This document shows, one piece after another, positions 8,255 to 17,365 of a stretch of DNA of 45,570 bases (the first letter of the stretch is position 1; each line of letters starts with the position of its first letter). Made by a program: the position numbers and the translations under genes. A model generated the notes under the pieces. That model had not been told where the DNA came from and did no database searches. It saw only the letters and a list, made by a program, of their open reading frames with translations. The stretch comes from Clostridia bacterium (lineage in GTDB: Bacteria > Bacillota > Clostridia > Oscillospirales > CAG-272), in NCBI GenBank assembly GCA_017399145.1, contig JAFQEG010000009.1:1-45570 (forward strand), read 5' to 3'.

Positions 8255-8301
8255 CAAGAAACCAAAAAGTGTATTTTTCACAACCAAAAAGTGTATTTTT
8301 G
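8255..8301. promoter_or_regulatory. Tandem direct-repeat box, copy 2 (AraC-type site candidate)
   Basis: A 19-base unit, AACCAAAAAGTGTATTTTT, occurs at 8260-8278 and again at 8282-8300, a 22-bp period (two helical turns). It lies between the divergent promoters of the esterase (-35 at 8220-8225) and the GH172 gene (-35 at 8342-8347). A degenerate copy is at 7418-7463. Direct half-sites with about 21-bp period are the usual target of AraC-family proteins; the only such regulator in the window is at 1643-2407. Confidence 0.55.
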
Positions 8302-8341
8302 AGCTTGTTTTTACTGTTGAATTTTTTTTGCATTTTGAGTA

Positions 8342-8370
8342 TTGAAAAAGAAAATTTGCTGTGTTATACT
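8342..8370 (+). promoter_or_regulatory. Sigma-A promoter of the GH172 gene
   Basis: TTGAAA (8342-8347) and TATACT (8365-8370) have a 17-bp spacer. The start codon lies 30 bases downstream with a GAGG site in between. Confidence 0.75.
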
Positions 8371-8400
8371 TTAATTAAAATTACACTTGCGAGGTAATAT

Positions 8401-9459
8401 ATGCTACATAATTTAACAGTAAAAAAAGATAACATCCGTTCCTTTTCCCTGTCTGCCGAAAATCCCACAGGTGAAAAGGGTAAGGGCGGTATGGCAATTG
8501 AAGGCAGTGCAGCCTACAACGCACGAGAATTAGGACAGGGCTGGAAGGTCAATCCCTATGTAGTAATCAAAGCCGGGGAAAAATATAACATAGCTAACGT
8601 AAAAGGACAAGGAGCTATTAAGCATATTTGGATAGTGGATAGCTCGCCAGCCGGCAGACTTAGTATTCTCCGTATCTTTTTTGACGGACAAAGTAATCCG
8701 TGCGTAGAAGCTCCTCTTTATGATTTTTTCTGCAATGCCGATAATACTGAATATAGACAAATAAATAGCCTTCCAATTTGCTATAATCCAAGACGAGGAA
8801 TGAATTGCTATTTTGAAATGCCTTATTTTAAATCATTTCGTATTGAAATTGAAAATCTCCATACCGAAGATATAATGGTGTATTATCAAATTGACTGCGA
8901 AGAAAAGGAAACCAACGAAAATAGCCTTTATTTTCACGCACAATATAGACGAGTAAATCCACTGCCTTATATGGAAAATTACACAATACTTGACAATATT
9001 AGAGGCAACGGTGTATATGTTGGAACATATATGCATTGGGGCGTAAAATCTAATGGCTGGTGGGGAGAAGGTGAAATCAAATTCTATATTGACGGTGATG
9101 ATGATTTCCCAACCATATGCGGTACAGGTACAGAAGACTATTTTGGCGGTGCATATAATTTTGATGTTGATGGAAAATATGTTGAATTTTCAACCCCGTA
9201 TCAAGGCTTATCAAAGGTAAACAAAACGGATTCAACCTACCTAGCACAAAGATATTTTGATATGTATCGTTTCCACATAACAGACCCTGTCTATTTTAAA
9301 GAGGATTTAAGAGTAACGATTCAAGCTTTAGGCTGGAGAAGTGAAGGACGATATCTGCCGTTACAAGACGACATTTCGTCAGTAGCATATTGGTACTCTG
9401 ATAATTTGAATGATACCTATCCAAAATTCCCAAGCAAAAATGACTTGGAAATAATATAA
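8401..9459 (+). CDS. DUF2961 / glycoside hydrolase family 172 enzyme
   Basis: The protein has 352 residues and no signal peptide. It is a clear DUF2961 (GH172) member: 'AYNARELGQGWKVNP' near residue 40, 'GAIKHIWI' near 72, the 'RIFFDGQSNPCVEAPLYDFF' strand pair near 91-110, and the family signature 'GTGTEDYFGGAYNF' at 241-254. Glu245 of that signature and a Glu in 'WGEGEIKF' (223 or 225) are the likely catalytic pair. Characterised GH172 enzymes act on alpha-fructofuranosides and alpha-D-arabinofuranosides; the substrate here is open. GAGG lies at good distance from the ATG. The GH78-like gene follows after 65 bases on the same strand, with no promoter or terminator between, so they form one operon under the 8342 promoter and the 8255 direct repeats. 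Confidence 0.88.
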   Translation: MLHNLTVKKDNIRSFSLSAENPTGEKGKGGMAIEGSAAYNARELGQGWKVNPYVVIKAGEKYNIANVKGQGAIKHIWIVDSSPAGRLSILRIFFDGQSNPCVEAPLYDFFCNADNTEYRQINSLPICYNPRRGMNCYFEMPYFKSFRIEIENLHTEDIMVYYQIDCEEKETNENSLYFHAQYRRVNPLPYMENYTILDNIRGNGVYVGTYMHWGVKSNGWWGEGEIKFYIDGDDDFPTICGTGTEDYFGGAYNFDVDGKYVEFSTPYQGLSKVNKTDSTYLAQRYFDMYRFHITDPVYFKEDLRVTIQALGWRSEGRYLPLQDDISSVAYWYSDNLNDTYPKFPSKNDLEII

Positions 9460-9524
9460 CTAAACTAACACCTTATAACTATACGCATACGATAAATAAG
9501 ACTTACAAAAAACGAGGTGTGACC

Positions 9525-11408
9525 ATGGGTGTGTTTGAAAATAGCAAATTTATTTGGTTTGAAAAGGAAGGGTCTATTGATAGCTATGTGGAATTTTTGC
9601 CTAGCCTTTTCTATTTTGGTGGGGAATGTGTTTTTCGCATAAGCTGTGATGGTGACTACACTCTTTTTATAAACGGCGCTTACGTGTCCTCAAATCAATA
9701 TGGGGATTTTGAGTCCTACAAGTCCTATGATGAAATAGATATTTCCTCATATCTTGTAAAGGGTGAAAACAAGCTAAGCATTTTAGTGTGGCATTTTGGT
9801 GATAACTTCCAGCGATACAAAAAATACAAGGCTGGTGTAATTTTTGAAGCATTGATTGGTGGTCAGGTTGCTTTAGCTAGTAATTTAGACACTCCCTCAA
9901 GGAAAAATCAGCATTACACAAGTGGTAGGGCTAAAAGAATTTCCAATCAGCTTGGCTTTGGCTTCGAGTATGACAACAGAGAAAAGGAAGATATAGCACC
10001 AAGTAAATCCTTTGAAATTGAAAAAATCTGTCAATTCGTGCCTCGTCCTAACAAAAAGCTTTGCTTAGGCGATTTTGTATCTGCCACCGAGATTTACAGA
10101 GATAATAGCAAGGTTATATTTGACCTGGGCAAGGAATATTTAGGGCTTTTATCCTTTGAGATTGACTCTTGTCAGGAATGCAATATAAATATTGCCTATG
10201 GTGAGCATTTAAGAGATGGAAGTGTGCCAAGAAAAATTCACGACAGGGACTTCTCTGTTGATTTCATAGCAAAAAAGGGTACTAATACCTACACTAACTA
10301 TATGCTAAGGCTTTCCTGCCGATATTTGGAAATATCTACACTTGGTCAAGTGTTTATTAAAAAAATAGGTATTATTCCTCAATACTATCCCACTGCAAGA
10401 ATAGAGGTTAGTATTGAAAATGAGCTTGATAGACAAATATACGATATTTGTATGAATACTCTTGAGTTATCTATGATGGAGCATTACGTGGACTGCCCTT
10501 GGCGAGAGCAATGCCTTTACGCTTACGACTCACGCAATCAAATGCTAAGTGGCTATTATGGCTTTGATGGTGGAAATTTTGAGTATGCAAGGTCTAACCT
10601 TTTACTAATGAGCAAGGACGAAAGGCAAGATGGTCTTTTGTCTATTTGCTTCCCCTGTGGTACAAATTTAACTATACCCTCATTTTGTCTTTACTACATA
10701 ATTGCACTGTGGGAGTACCTCTTACACACAGACGACAAGTCCTTAATTTTCCTTGTAAAGGAAAGAATCGATAAAATCCTTTTAGCATTTACAAATAACA
10801 AAATTGAGGACCTAGTGTCTAGATTTTCGGGTAATGACTATTGGAATTTTTACGATTGGTCAAGGGGTGCTGACGGCTATTCATACGATAATGGTAGCAC
10901 CGACCCACTTATCAATTTGATTTTTCTTTTAGCAATTAAGTCCTACAAGAATATATGTAATTATTGCGATATGGAAAACAAGCTTTCAATAGATGAGGAC
11001 TTGCTTGTTTCAAGGACTAAGGAAAGATTTTTCAACTACGATAAGGGTCTTTGGGAAATGAATGGTATTGCCTCGGAATTAGTAAACTCTCTTGCTATTT
11101 TGTCAGGTGCCTCGATTGGTGAGGAGGCAAAGGAAATTTGCAAGGCACTAAGTGAAGATAAGCTTGAAAAATGCTCACTTAGTATGAAGTGCTTTAAGTA
11201 TGACGCACTACTAAAAACAGATATAAAATACAAGGATACAGTCCTTGAGGAAATTAGAAAAACCTACACTCCTATGCTAAAAACAGGCACAGTTTGGGAA
11301 ACTGATAAGGGCGAGAGTGACTTTGACGGTGCCGGTAGCTTATGTCACGGTTGGAGTGCTATTCCCGTTTACTATTATCATAAATTAGGTATTGCACGGT
11401 GTTCATAA
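9525..11408 (+). CDS. GH78-like alpha-L-rhamnosidase-family protein
   Basis: The protein has 627 residues from the ATG at 9525. A GTG two codons earlier is too close to the GAGG site at 9514-9517, whereas the ATG is seven bases away. The N-terminal part has beta-sandwich carbohydrate-binding features ('DGDYTLFINGAYV', 'YDEIDISSYLVKGENKLSI') as in the N-terminal domain of bacterial rhamnosidases. The (alpha/alpha)6 catalytic part carries 'EHYVDCPWREQCLYAYDSRNQ' near residue 325, which matches the GH78 motif 'DCP.RE...Y..D.R'. Further acidic residues lie in 'YDWSRGADGYSYDNGSTDP'. The C-terminal 'GAGSLCHGWSAIPVYYYH' matches the usual end of the GH78 catalytic domain. No signal peptide is present, so it probably removes terminal rhamnose from imported oligosaccharides. 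It could also be a related unsaturated or arabinosyl glycosidase. Confidence 0.8.
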   Translation: MGVFENSKFIWFEKEGSIDSYVEFLPSLFYFGGECVFRISCDGDYTLFINGAYVSSNQYGDFESYKSYDEIDISSYLVKGENKLSILVWHFGDNFQRYKKYKAGVIFEALIGGQVALASNLDTPSRKNQHYTSGRAKRISNQLGFGFEYDNREKEDIAPSKSFEIEKICQFVPRPNKKLCLGDFVSATEIYRDNSKVIFDLGKEYLGLLSFEIDSCQECNINIAYGEHLRDGSVPRKIHDRDFSVDFIAKKGTNTYTNYMLRLSCRYLEISTLGQVFIKKIGIIPQYYPTARIEVSIENELDRQIYDICMNTLELSMMEHYVDCPWREQCLYAYDSRNQMLSGYYGFDGGNFEYARSNLLLMSKDERQDGLLSICFPCGTNLTIPSFCLYYIIALWEYLLHTDDKSLIFLVKERIDKILLAFTNNKIEDLVSRFSGNDYWNFYDWSRGADGYSYDNGSTDPLINLIFLLAIKSYKNICNYCDMENKLSIDEDLLVSRTKERFFNYDKGLWEMNGIASELVNSLAILSGASIGEEAKEICKALSEDKLEKCSLSMKCFKYDALLKTDIKYKDTVLEEIRKTYTPMLKTGTVWETDKGESDFDGAGSLCHGWSAIPVYYYHKLGIARCS

Positions 11409-11442
11409 AACAAAAAGAGGACGTCAGTCCTCTTTTTGTTTT
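11407..11442. terminator. Bidirectional intrinsic terminator
   Basis: A 16-bp perfect stem (11407-11422 with 11427-11442) encloses a GTCA loop and carries T-runs on both strands. It overlaps the stop codons of the convergent GH78-like and ABC transporter genes. Confidence 0.9.
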
Positions 11443-13264
11443 ATGCCTTATATTTTTCTGCTTGCAAATTGAACATATGGGCATACTTTCCACCCTGAAG
11501 CATTAATTCCTCATGGGAACCACGTTCAATTATTCTTCCTTTTTCAATCATATAGATTTTATCAACGTGTCTTGTGGTCGACAGACGATGTGTTATAAAA
11601 ATAACTGCCTTGTCCCTTGCGTTTTTGTTAATGCCCAAGTTGAGATTGTATTCAGCAATAGGGTCAAGCGCACTAGAGGGCTCATCCATAATCAATAGTT
11701 CGTTATCGTGAGCGAATGCTCTTGCAATAGCTATTTTTTGATTTTCTCCACCAGAAAGGTCCGTTCCCGTTGAATAGAACTCTCTTGTTAGCTCAGTATG
11801 TATACCCTGTGGTAAGCTCTTTAGCTTATCGTCAAAGGTGCTATCCTTAAGTGCATTTAATACAATATCCTTCTTGTCCTCTGTATATACGTCCCCTAAA
11901 ACATTTTCGGCAACAGTTGCAGAAAATACCTTGTAGTCTTGAAATACTGCACCTATTTTTTCACGCAAGCTACTTAGGTCGTACTCCTTTATATTTATTC
12001 CATTTATAAGGATTTCACCATCTGTAACATCATAAAGTCGCATAATGAGCTTTGTTGTAGTAGTTTTGCCCGCACCATTATATCCAACAAATGCTATTCG
12101 CTCTCCCTTGCTAAGCTTAAAGCTTACATTGCTTAAAACACACTCCTTATCATATTTAAAGGAAACATTTTTAAACTCTAGACTTTCAAAATTCTTTAGC
12201 ATTACATTTCCAGACTTGATTTTAGCCTCTGTTTCCAGAAAGCCTCTTACCTTGTCGGCAAACAGTGAATCCTTGTTCATAGAAACAAATTTGTTTTGAA
12301 GGTCATAAATAAGATATTTAAGTTTCCAGCCAGCAGTAACCGCTGCAGAAAATCCACCTATAAGCACACCTGAATCGCTTTGAAAGAGTCCATATGTCAT
12401 ATAAAGTATAATAAAAATAGTCAAGCCTTGGCTTAAAATCAAGGAGATTGCTCTTATTATACTTGATTTTGCATTGTATTTTAGATTTTCCTTTAGCTGT
12501 GTTCTTGTGGTCTCATCATATTCATTTATAAGATTTTCTGACACGTCGGTTAGTCTTATTTCCTTTGCATAGTTGGAAAGAGAAAAGAATTTTTCAATAT
12601 ACCAGGTTTTTCGCCATAGCTCATTCATTTCTAAATCATATTGATATGAAAATCCGTTTCCAATTATTCTTACTATCATATTGACAATTGATACTCCTAG
12701 TATAATTAAGGCTATTTTGTAATCTACTGTCATTATTACCGTTACTATTGAAAACGATGCTACCAGTGCCCTTATTAAATCTCCAAGCTGATCTATGGTG
12801 TTTACGATACTCTTGTCACAATTTTGCATTGAATAGATAAAGTCATTGTAAAACTCTGGGGTATCGTAGCAGGAAAGGTCAATGTCGCTTGCCTTGACAA
12901 AAAAGCTTTTATGAATAAGTCTTATAAAGTTCAGCTTGTGCTTTGGATTAAGTAGCTTATAATACCAAGCGAAGAACAACTCATATAAAAGTGTATATAC
13001 ACCCATCATAGCAGTTAAAATCAATATGTTTGCAAGGTATTGCTCCTTGTTCTCCGAGTTTACTGCTATATCAAGCATATTTAAAATTTGAGTTGTGAAG
13101 AATATACCGACTCCGTGGTTTAAGCCTGTAAATAATCCCATTACAAGTCGCATAATTACCATAACCTTATCCATTTTAAAAGCCATTTTTAAAATGAAAA
13201 TGTTATTTTGAATTGATTTTCCAAAGGGAACTCTTGGCTTTTTCTGTACACTTCTCATTTTCAC
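11441..13264 (-). CDS. ABC exporter half-transporter (TMD-NBD), partner 2
   Basis: The protein has 607 residues. Residues about 25-320 form the transmembrane domain with five or six hydrophobic segments. The ATPase domain spans about 360-600: Walker A 'GYNGAGKTT' (394-402), signature 'LSGGE' (503-507), Walker B 'LLIMDEPSSALD' (about 523-534) and H-loop 'FITHRLS'. All catalytic residues are intact. The start is a GTG at 13264 that overlaps the TGA stop of the upstream gene (GTGA), with GGAGGG six bases before it; the ATG at 13258 has worse spacing. The overlap implies translational coupling and a heterodimeric exporter with the product of 13261-15108. The substrate (drug, lipid or peptide) cannot be told from sequence. 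Confidence 0.88.
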   Translation of the reverse strand: MKMRSVQKKPRVPFGKSIQNNIFILKMAFKMDKVMVIMRLVMGLFTGLNHGVGIFFTTQILNMLDIAVNSENKEQYLANILILTAMMGVYTLLYELFFAWYYKLLNPKHKLNFIRLIHKSFFVKASDIDLSCYDTPEFYNDFIYSMQNCDKSIVNTIDQLGDLIRALVASFSIVTVIMTVDYKIALIILGVSIVNMIVRIIGNGFSYQYDLEMNELWRKTWYIEKFFSLSNYAKEIRLTDVSENLINEYDETTRTQLKENLKYNAKSSIIRAISLILSQGLTIFIILYMTYGLFQSDSGVLIGGFSAAVTAGWKLKYLIYDLQNKFVSMNKDSLFADKVRGFLETEAKIKSGNVMLKNFESLEFKNVSFKYDKECVLSNVSFKLSKGERIAFVGYNGAGKTTTTKLIMRLYDVTDGEILINGINIKEYDLSSLREKIGAVFQDYKVFSATVAENVLGDVYTEDKKDIVLNALKDSTFDDKLKSLPQGIHTELTREFYSTGTDLSGGENQKIAIARAFAHDNELLIMDEPSSALDPIAEYNLNLGINKNARDKAVIFITHRLSTTRHVDKIYMIEKGRIIERGSHEELMLQGGKYAHMFNLQAEKYKA

Positions 13265-15108
13265 GCCTGTCCCTCCTCTATATCAATATAATTTTGCGCT
13301 TGCTTTTTAAACATATCTGCATATTCCCCATTTAAAGCCATAAGTTCCGAATGAGTTCCACTTTCAATAATTTCTCCGTCCTTTAGCATATATATTCTAT
13401 CGGCACTTACTGCGCTTGAAAGTCTATGTGATATGAATACCATTCCCTTGCCCTTGCCCATTTCCATCATTCCTGTGTACATTTTGCTTTCTGCAACAGG
13501 GTCAAGAGCCGAGGTCGGCTCGTCTAGGACTACAAAAGGTGAGTTTTTGAGATACGCGTGAGCTATTGCCAGCTTCTGTCCCTCTCCAACGGACAAAACA
13601 GCACCCTTTTCGCTAAACTCTTTTGTTAAAAGGGTGTCTATTCCATTTTCCAAGGACATTATTTTTTCATAAGCTCCGCTGAGCTTTAATGCCTCGATTA
13701 CCTTCTCTTCGTCTCCATCTCCTTTTGGACGCATTAAAACGTTTTCAATAACAGGCAAGGCTATTAGCTTAAAGTCTTGAAATACCACACTAAAAAGATT
13801 TCGATAGTCCTTAACCTTTAAGTCAGTTATATCGTCATTTCCTATTGTGACTCTTCCCTCTGTGGGGTCGTATAATCTTAAGAGAAGCTTAACTAGTGTG
13901 GTCTTACCTGCACCATTGTGTCCTACCAATGCAATTTTTTCATTTGGACTTATTTCAAGGTTTATATTTTTTAAAACATATTTGTCGCTACCCACATACT
14001 TAAAGGATACATTTTCTAGCTTTATTGTTTCTACGTTTACATCCTTTGCATTTGGCTTGTCCTTAATTCTTGGCTCGTAATCAAGAAATTCTCTTAAATC
14101 CTCAATAAATAGTGATTTTTCATGCAAGTGGAAATATTGATTTGTTATGTTAATAAATGTTCCAGAAAGCTCTGACACGGAGTTTATAACAACGGCACAA
14201 CCACCCAACCCAAGTGCTACTCCCCAAGGCAATATTCCAAATGCTGACAAAACTGCATATGCAATAGCCAATGGATTTGCTAGTATGCTTGATAGCTTAT
14301 TTCCTAAGATATCAAGGACCATTTCTTTTTTTCCATATTTGTCTACGACATTCATTCGTCCATCAGATGCCTCATCATATTTGTTGAGCATAAAGCTTTT
14401 AGCATTTGAAAGACGCATTTCCTTTGCATAATCCACTGAATAAAATACTCTTTGAGCATATTGGCATCTTCTATGGAGTATTTTATCCTCTGTTGTATGC
14501 TTATGCCATAGCTCATTGCTTTTTTTCTTGAAGAAGGAGCCTATAAGTGGAATTAGTGCAAAAACTATAAAAACAGGGTCCATTTGGAATAGAAGCCCAC
14601 CATATAAAATCATACTCAAAATGGTACCGAGCAAATAAAAGGTAACATATGTAACATTAAATATATGATTAGGCATATCTAGAGTTGCTCTTACGTATTT
14701 ATCATAAAATTCTGGAGTTTCATAGCAAGCAAGCTCTACACTTTTATTCTTTTCGAAAACCATTTTGCTGATTGATGCTGAAATTTTAATTCTTGCTTGT
14801 CCCCAAGTTAAATCTGTTACTAAGCTGATTAATAAGCTTGTTAGCACAGGGACTATCATTATAACAACAACACTTAGACAAACGTCCACAAACTCTACAT
14901 TGCCACTTGAATACATATCAATAACGTATTTCAAGGAATATGTACCTGTTACAAAATACACTAAGCTGTCTAATAGATAAGAAACGAGTAGAATTATCAT
15001 AGAAATTGGTGCAATTTTAAAGCTTACTCCAAGTGCAAAAAAGGTATTTATCATAACCTTCCAAAAGGATGCACGTCTTTTCTTATCTTCCGTCTTTTTA
15101 GTATTCAA
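13261..15108 (-). CDS. ABC exporter half-transporter (TMD-NBD), partner 1, TTG start
   Basis: The longest frame begins at 15270, inside the neighbouring gene's terminator. The better start is a TTG at 15108: AAGGAGG (15117-15123) is eight bases upstream, a promoter lies at 15140-15168, and the resulting 615 residues match the partner's 607. The transmembrane domain covers roughly residues 25-320. The ATPase domain has Walker A 'GHNGAGKTT', Walker B 'FVVLDEPTSALD' and H-loop 'FISHRLS'. The signature is 'LSVGE' where LSGGQ is usual, so this half carries a changed C-loop next to the intact 'LSGGE' of its partner. That asymmetry is common in heterodimeric exporters, although here both Walker B glutamates are kept. 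Confidence 0.86.
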   Translation of the reverse strand: MNTKKTEDKKRRASFWKVMINTFFALGVSFKIAPISMIILLVSYLLDSLVYFVTGTYSLKYVIDMYSSGNVEFVDVCLSVVVIMIVPVLTSLLISLVTDLTWGQARIKISASISKMVFEKNKSVELACYETPEFYDKYVRATLDMPNHIFNVTYVTFYLLGTILSMILYGGLLFQMDPVFIVFALIPLIGSFFKKKSNELWHKHTTEDKILHRRCQYAQRVFYSVDYAKEMRLSNAKSFMLNKYDEASDGRMNVVDKYGKKEMVLDILGNKLSSILANPLAIAYAVLSAFGILPWGVALGLGGCAVVINSVSELSGTFINITNQYFHLHEKSLFIEDLREFLDYEPRIKDKPNAKDVNVETIKLENVSFKYVGSDKYVLKNINLEISPNEKIALVGHNGAGKTTLVKLLLRLYDPTEGRVTIGNDDITDLKVKDYRNLFSVVFQDFKLIALPVIENVLMRPKGDGDEEKVIEALKLSGAYEKIMSLENGIDTLLTKEFSEKGAVLSVGEGQKLAIAHAYLKNSPFVVLDEPTSALDPVAESKMYTGMMEMGKGKGMVFISHRLSSAVSADRIYMLKDGEIIESGTHSELMALNGEYADMFKKQAQNYIDIEEGQA

Positions 15109-15139
15109 GATAATCGCCTCCTTGTCTTTTTGTATATTT

Positions 15140-15168
15140 ATAATATCATAAAAGTTTTTGTTATACAA
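15140..15168 (-). promoter_or_regulatory. Sigma-A promoter of the ABC exporter operon
   Basis: TTGTAT (15163-15168) and TATTAT (15140-15145) on the minus strand have a 17-bp spacer. The promoter supports the TTG start at 15108. Confidence 0.6.
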
Positions 15169-15207
15169 GGCTTGTTTTCTTACTTTATTTATGATATAAT
15201 AGGTTAG

Positions 15208-15242
15208 CAAAAAAAGTGATGCAAAACGCATCACTTTTTTTG
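15208..15242 (-). terminator. Intrinsic terminator of the ptsH-ptsI-crr operon
   Basis: GTGATGC pairs with GCATCAC around a 5-base loop, extended by seven A-T pairs; the minus strand ends in a U-run. The stop codon of crr lies within the stem. Confidence 0.88.
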
Positions 15243-15710
15243 TAGGGTATAGGTCATAGCTGTTTCGCAAGCTATTACCTTGCCCTTTTTTATTTCCATT
15301 TTAGATATTGATTCGGGGTTAGTTACAACAACGGCTATTGTAGGGTCATAGCCTCTATTTTTTAAAAGGTCTAGGTCAACAGTGGCTATTATTTCTCTCT
15401 TTTTTATTTTGTCGCCCTTTCTTACCTTAGCAATAAAGCCCTCGCCATCTAATTCTATTGTGTCAATGCCTATGTGGATTAGGATTTCAAGACCGTCATC
15501 GCTTAAAATTGTGTATGCGTGACCACTTTCAAAGGCGTTTACTACCTCGCCGTTTACAGGGGCAAATACAGTACCCTGTGTAGGAATTACGCCGAATCCC
15601 TTGCCTAAAATGTCATTTGAAAACACAGGGTCCTGTATTTGAGATGCCTCTATTACCTCGCCCTGCGCAGGGGAATATATTTCTCTTTGCTTTCTTTTAA
15701 ATAAGTTCAT
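15231..15710 (-). CDS. crr: PTS EIIA component of the glucose (Crr) type
   Basis: The protein has 159 residues, the length of a free-standing EIIA-Glc domain. The beta-sandwich pattern is clear: 'SPAQGEVI' at the start, 'GTVFAPVNGEV' in the middle, and 'LIHIGIDTI' with His79 as the phosphorylated residue. His64 in 'SGHAY' is the second active-site histidine, 15 residues earlier, as in enteric EIIA-Glc. The protein takes phosphate from HPr and passes it to an EIIB domain; no EIIBC gene is in the window. AAGGAG precedes the ATG, and ptsI ends 11 bases upstream. A single-domain EIIA encoded with ptsH and ptsI is the enteric layout; in Firmicutes this domain is more often fused to the permease. 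Symbol by analogy. Confidence 0.88.
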   Translation of the reverse strand: MNLFKRKQREIYSPAQGEVIEASQIQDPVFSNDILGKGFGVIPTQGTVFAPVNGEVVNAFESGHAYTILSDDGLEILIHIGIDTIELDGEGFIAKVRKGDKIKKREIIATVDLDLLKNRGYDPTIAVVVTNPESISKMEIKKGKVIACETAMTYTLQKK

Positions 15711-15721
15711 TTTATCTCCTT

Positions 15722-17365
15722 TTATCTACACTCACTTACCTTTCCTCTCACACCTAAAAGGTAAGGTGGGGAAACGGAAAGCTCGTCAATTCCTATTTTT
15801 ACAAGCTCCTCGGTTAGTGATAGGTCCGCTGCCATTTCTCCACATACGCCTATCCAACCACCATTTTCGTGAATCGCCTTAGCTGACATTTTTATAAGTC
15901 TTAAAACTGCCTCGGTATTTTCCTCGCATAAAAAGGCTACCTTAGAGTTTTGTCTATCTACTGCTAAGGTATATTGGCACAGGTCGTTTGTGCCTACTGA
16001 GAAAAAGTCAACTAGTCTTGCTAGCTTATCACTCATTATTGCAGAGGCAGGTGTTTCTATCATAATTCCAAGCTCGATTTTGCTATCAAAGGGTAGCTTT
16101 CTTTGGCTTAATTCCTCTTTACATTCCTCAATTATTGTCATTGAGGCTAGGATTTCCTTTTCGCTAACTACCATAGGTAGCATAATTGATACTCTACCAT
16201 AGTAAGAGGCTCGTAAAATTGCTCTTATTTGTGCTTTGAAGACGTCCTTTCTTTCAAGACATACTCTAACACCTCTAAAGCCAAGGGCTGGGTTTTCCTC
16301 CCTTGGAATATTCAAATACTCTATTTGCTTGTCTGCGCCTACGTCAAGAGTCCTTATTATTACTCGTCTGCCACCCATTTTAATTGCTACGTCTCTGTAT
16401 AGATTAAAAAGCTCGTCCTCAGTTGGGTAACTACTTCTTTCAAGATACATCATCTCACTACGGAAAAGTCCTATGCCCTCTGCACCATTTGATAAGGCTC
16501 CAGATATTTCGTTTTCATTTCCTATATTTGCATAAATCATTACCTTATGACCGCTTCTTGTAACGGCAGGCTTATTTATTAGGGAACGCAAATATCTTTC
16601 GTGCTCGGTGGCAATTTTGTTTTCCTTAGCTCTTGATTTTTCAAAATTCTGTGCCTGAGTATTGGTTGGGTCTATTATTAGGCTACCCTCAACTGCATCA
16701 AGCAAGGCAAGGTGCCCCTCATAGTCCTGTGATATTTTTCCTGTACCAACTAAGGCGGGAATACCCATTGACCTTGCCAAAATTGCAGTGTGGGATGAGG
16801 GTGTGCCACCAAAGGTAACTATTGCTAATATTTTACTTTTGTCAAGCAAAACCGTTTCAGAGGGGGTTAAGTCCTCGGCAACTAAAATGTAGGGTGAGTC
16901 CTTTACCTCTTTATTACTATTTTCATTTTTATCAAGGGCTTTTATTAGCTGATTTGCTACGTCCTTAATATCACTTGCCCTACCCGATAGGTATTCGTCG
17001 CCTATATCAATTAAGGTCCTTGCGTATTTGCTTGATGCAAGCTCTATTGCTTCCTCAGCGCTCTTGCCCTTTTTTATTTCATCTATAATAGAGTCGTTTA
17101 GGTCCTCGTCCTCAAGTAGCATTGCGTGAATTTCAAAGATTTGCGCCTCGCTACCACCTATTATTTCCTTTGCTCTTTTTTCGATTTCCCACACCTTTTC
17201 AAGTGCGTTTTTCTTGGCATCCTCGAATCGCAAAAGCTCTGTACCTACGTTGTAGGTGCTTTTTCTTTTTTTAGTGGTTCCTTGATTTTTTAGGAAATGT
17301 AGCCTACCACTTACTCGCTTGTTGGTTATGCCAATTCCTTGCAATATGATGCTTTTACTTATCAT
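15722..17365 (-). CDS. ptsI: Phosphoenolpyruvate-protein phosphotransferase (PTS enzyme I)
   Basis: The protein has 547 residues, slightly shorter than the usual 570-575. The N-terminal domain includes the HPr-binding helical region and the phosphorylated His192 in 'GGTPSSHTAILARSMGIPALVG'. The C-terminal PEP-binding barrel has 'GIGLFRSEMMYL', 'RTLDVGADKQIEYL', 'NPALGFRGVRVCL' and the active cysteine in 'IGVCGEMA'. It transfers phosphate from PEP to HPr in the cytoplasm. The start overlaps the end of ptsH by 11 bases and has no strong ribosome binding site, which suggests translational coupling. The last residues ('GKVSECR') are short compared with homologues but the frame is intact. Confidence 0.95.
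   Translation of the reverse strand: MISKSIILQGIGITNKRVSGRLHFLKNQGTTKKRKSTYNVGTELLRFEDAKKNALEKVWEIEKRAKEIIGGSEAQIFEIHAMLLEDEDLNDSIIDEIKKGKSAEEAIELASSKYARTLIDIGDEYLSGRASDIKDVANQLIKALDKNENSNKEVKDSPYILVAEDLTPSETVLLDKSKILAIVTFGGTPSSHTAILARSMGIPALVGTGKISQDYEGHLALLDAVEGSLIIDPTNTQAQNFEKSRAKENKIATEHERYLRSLINKPAVTRSGHKVMIYANIGNENEISGALSNGAEGIGLFRSEMMYLERSSYPTEDELFNLYRDVAIKMGGRRVIIRTLDVGADKQIEYLNIPREENPALGFRGVRVCLERKDVFKAQIRAILRASYYGRVSIMLPMVVSEKEILASMTIIEECKEELSQRKLPFDSKIELGIMIETPASAIMSDKLARLVDFFSVGTNDLCQYTLAVDRQNSKVAFLCEENTEAVLRLIKMSAKAIHENGGWIGVCGEMAADLSLTEELVKIGIDELSVSPPYLLGVRGKVSECR

Noticed and set aside
15109-15270. N-terminal 54-codon extension of the ABC exporter gene
   Set aside because: It overlaps the crr terminator and the exporter's own promoter, and the TTG at 15108 has an ideal ribosome binding site.
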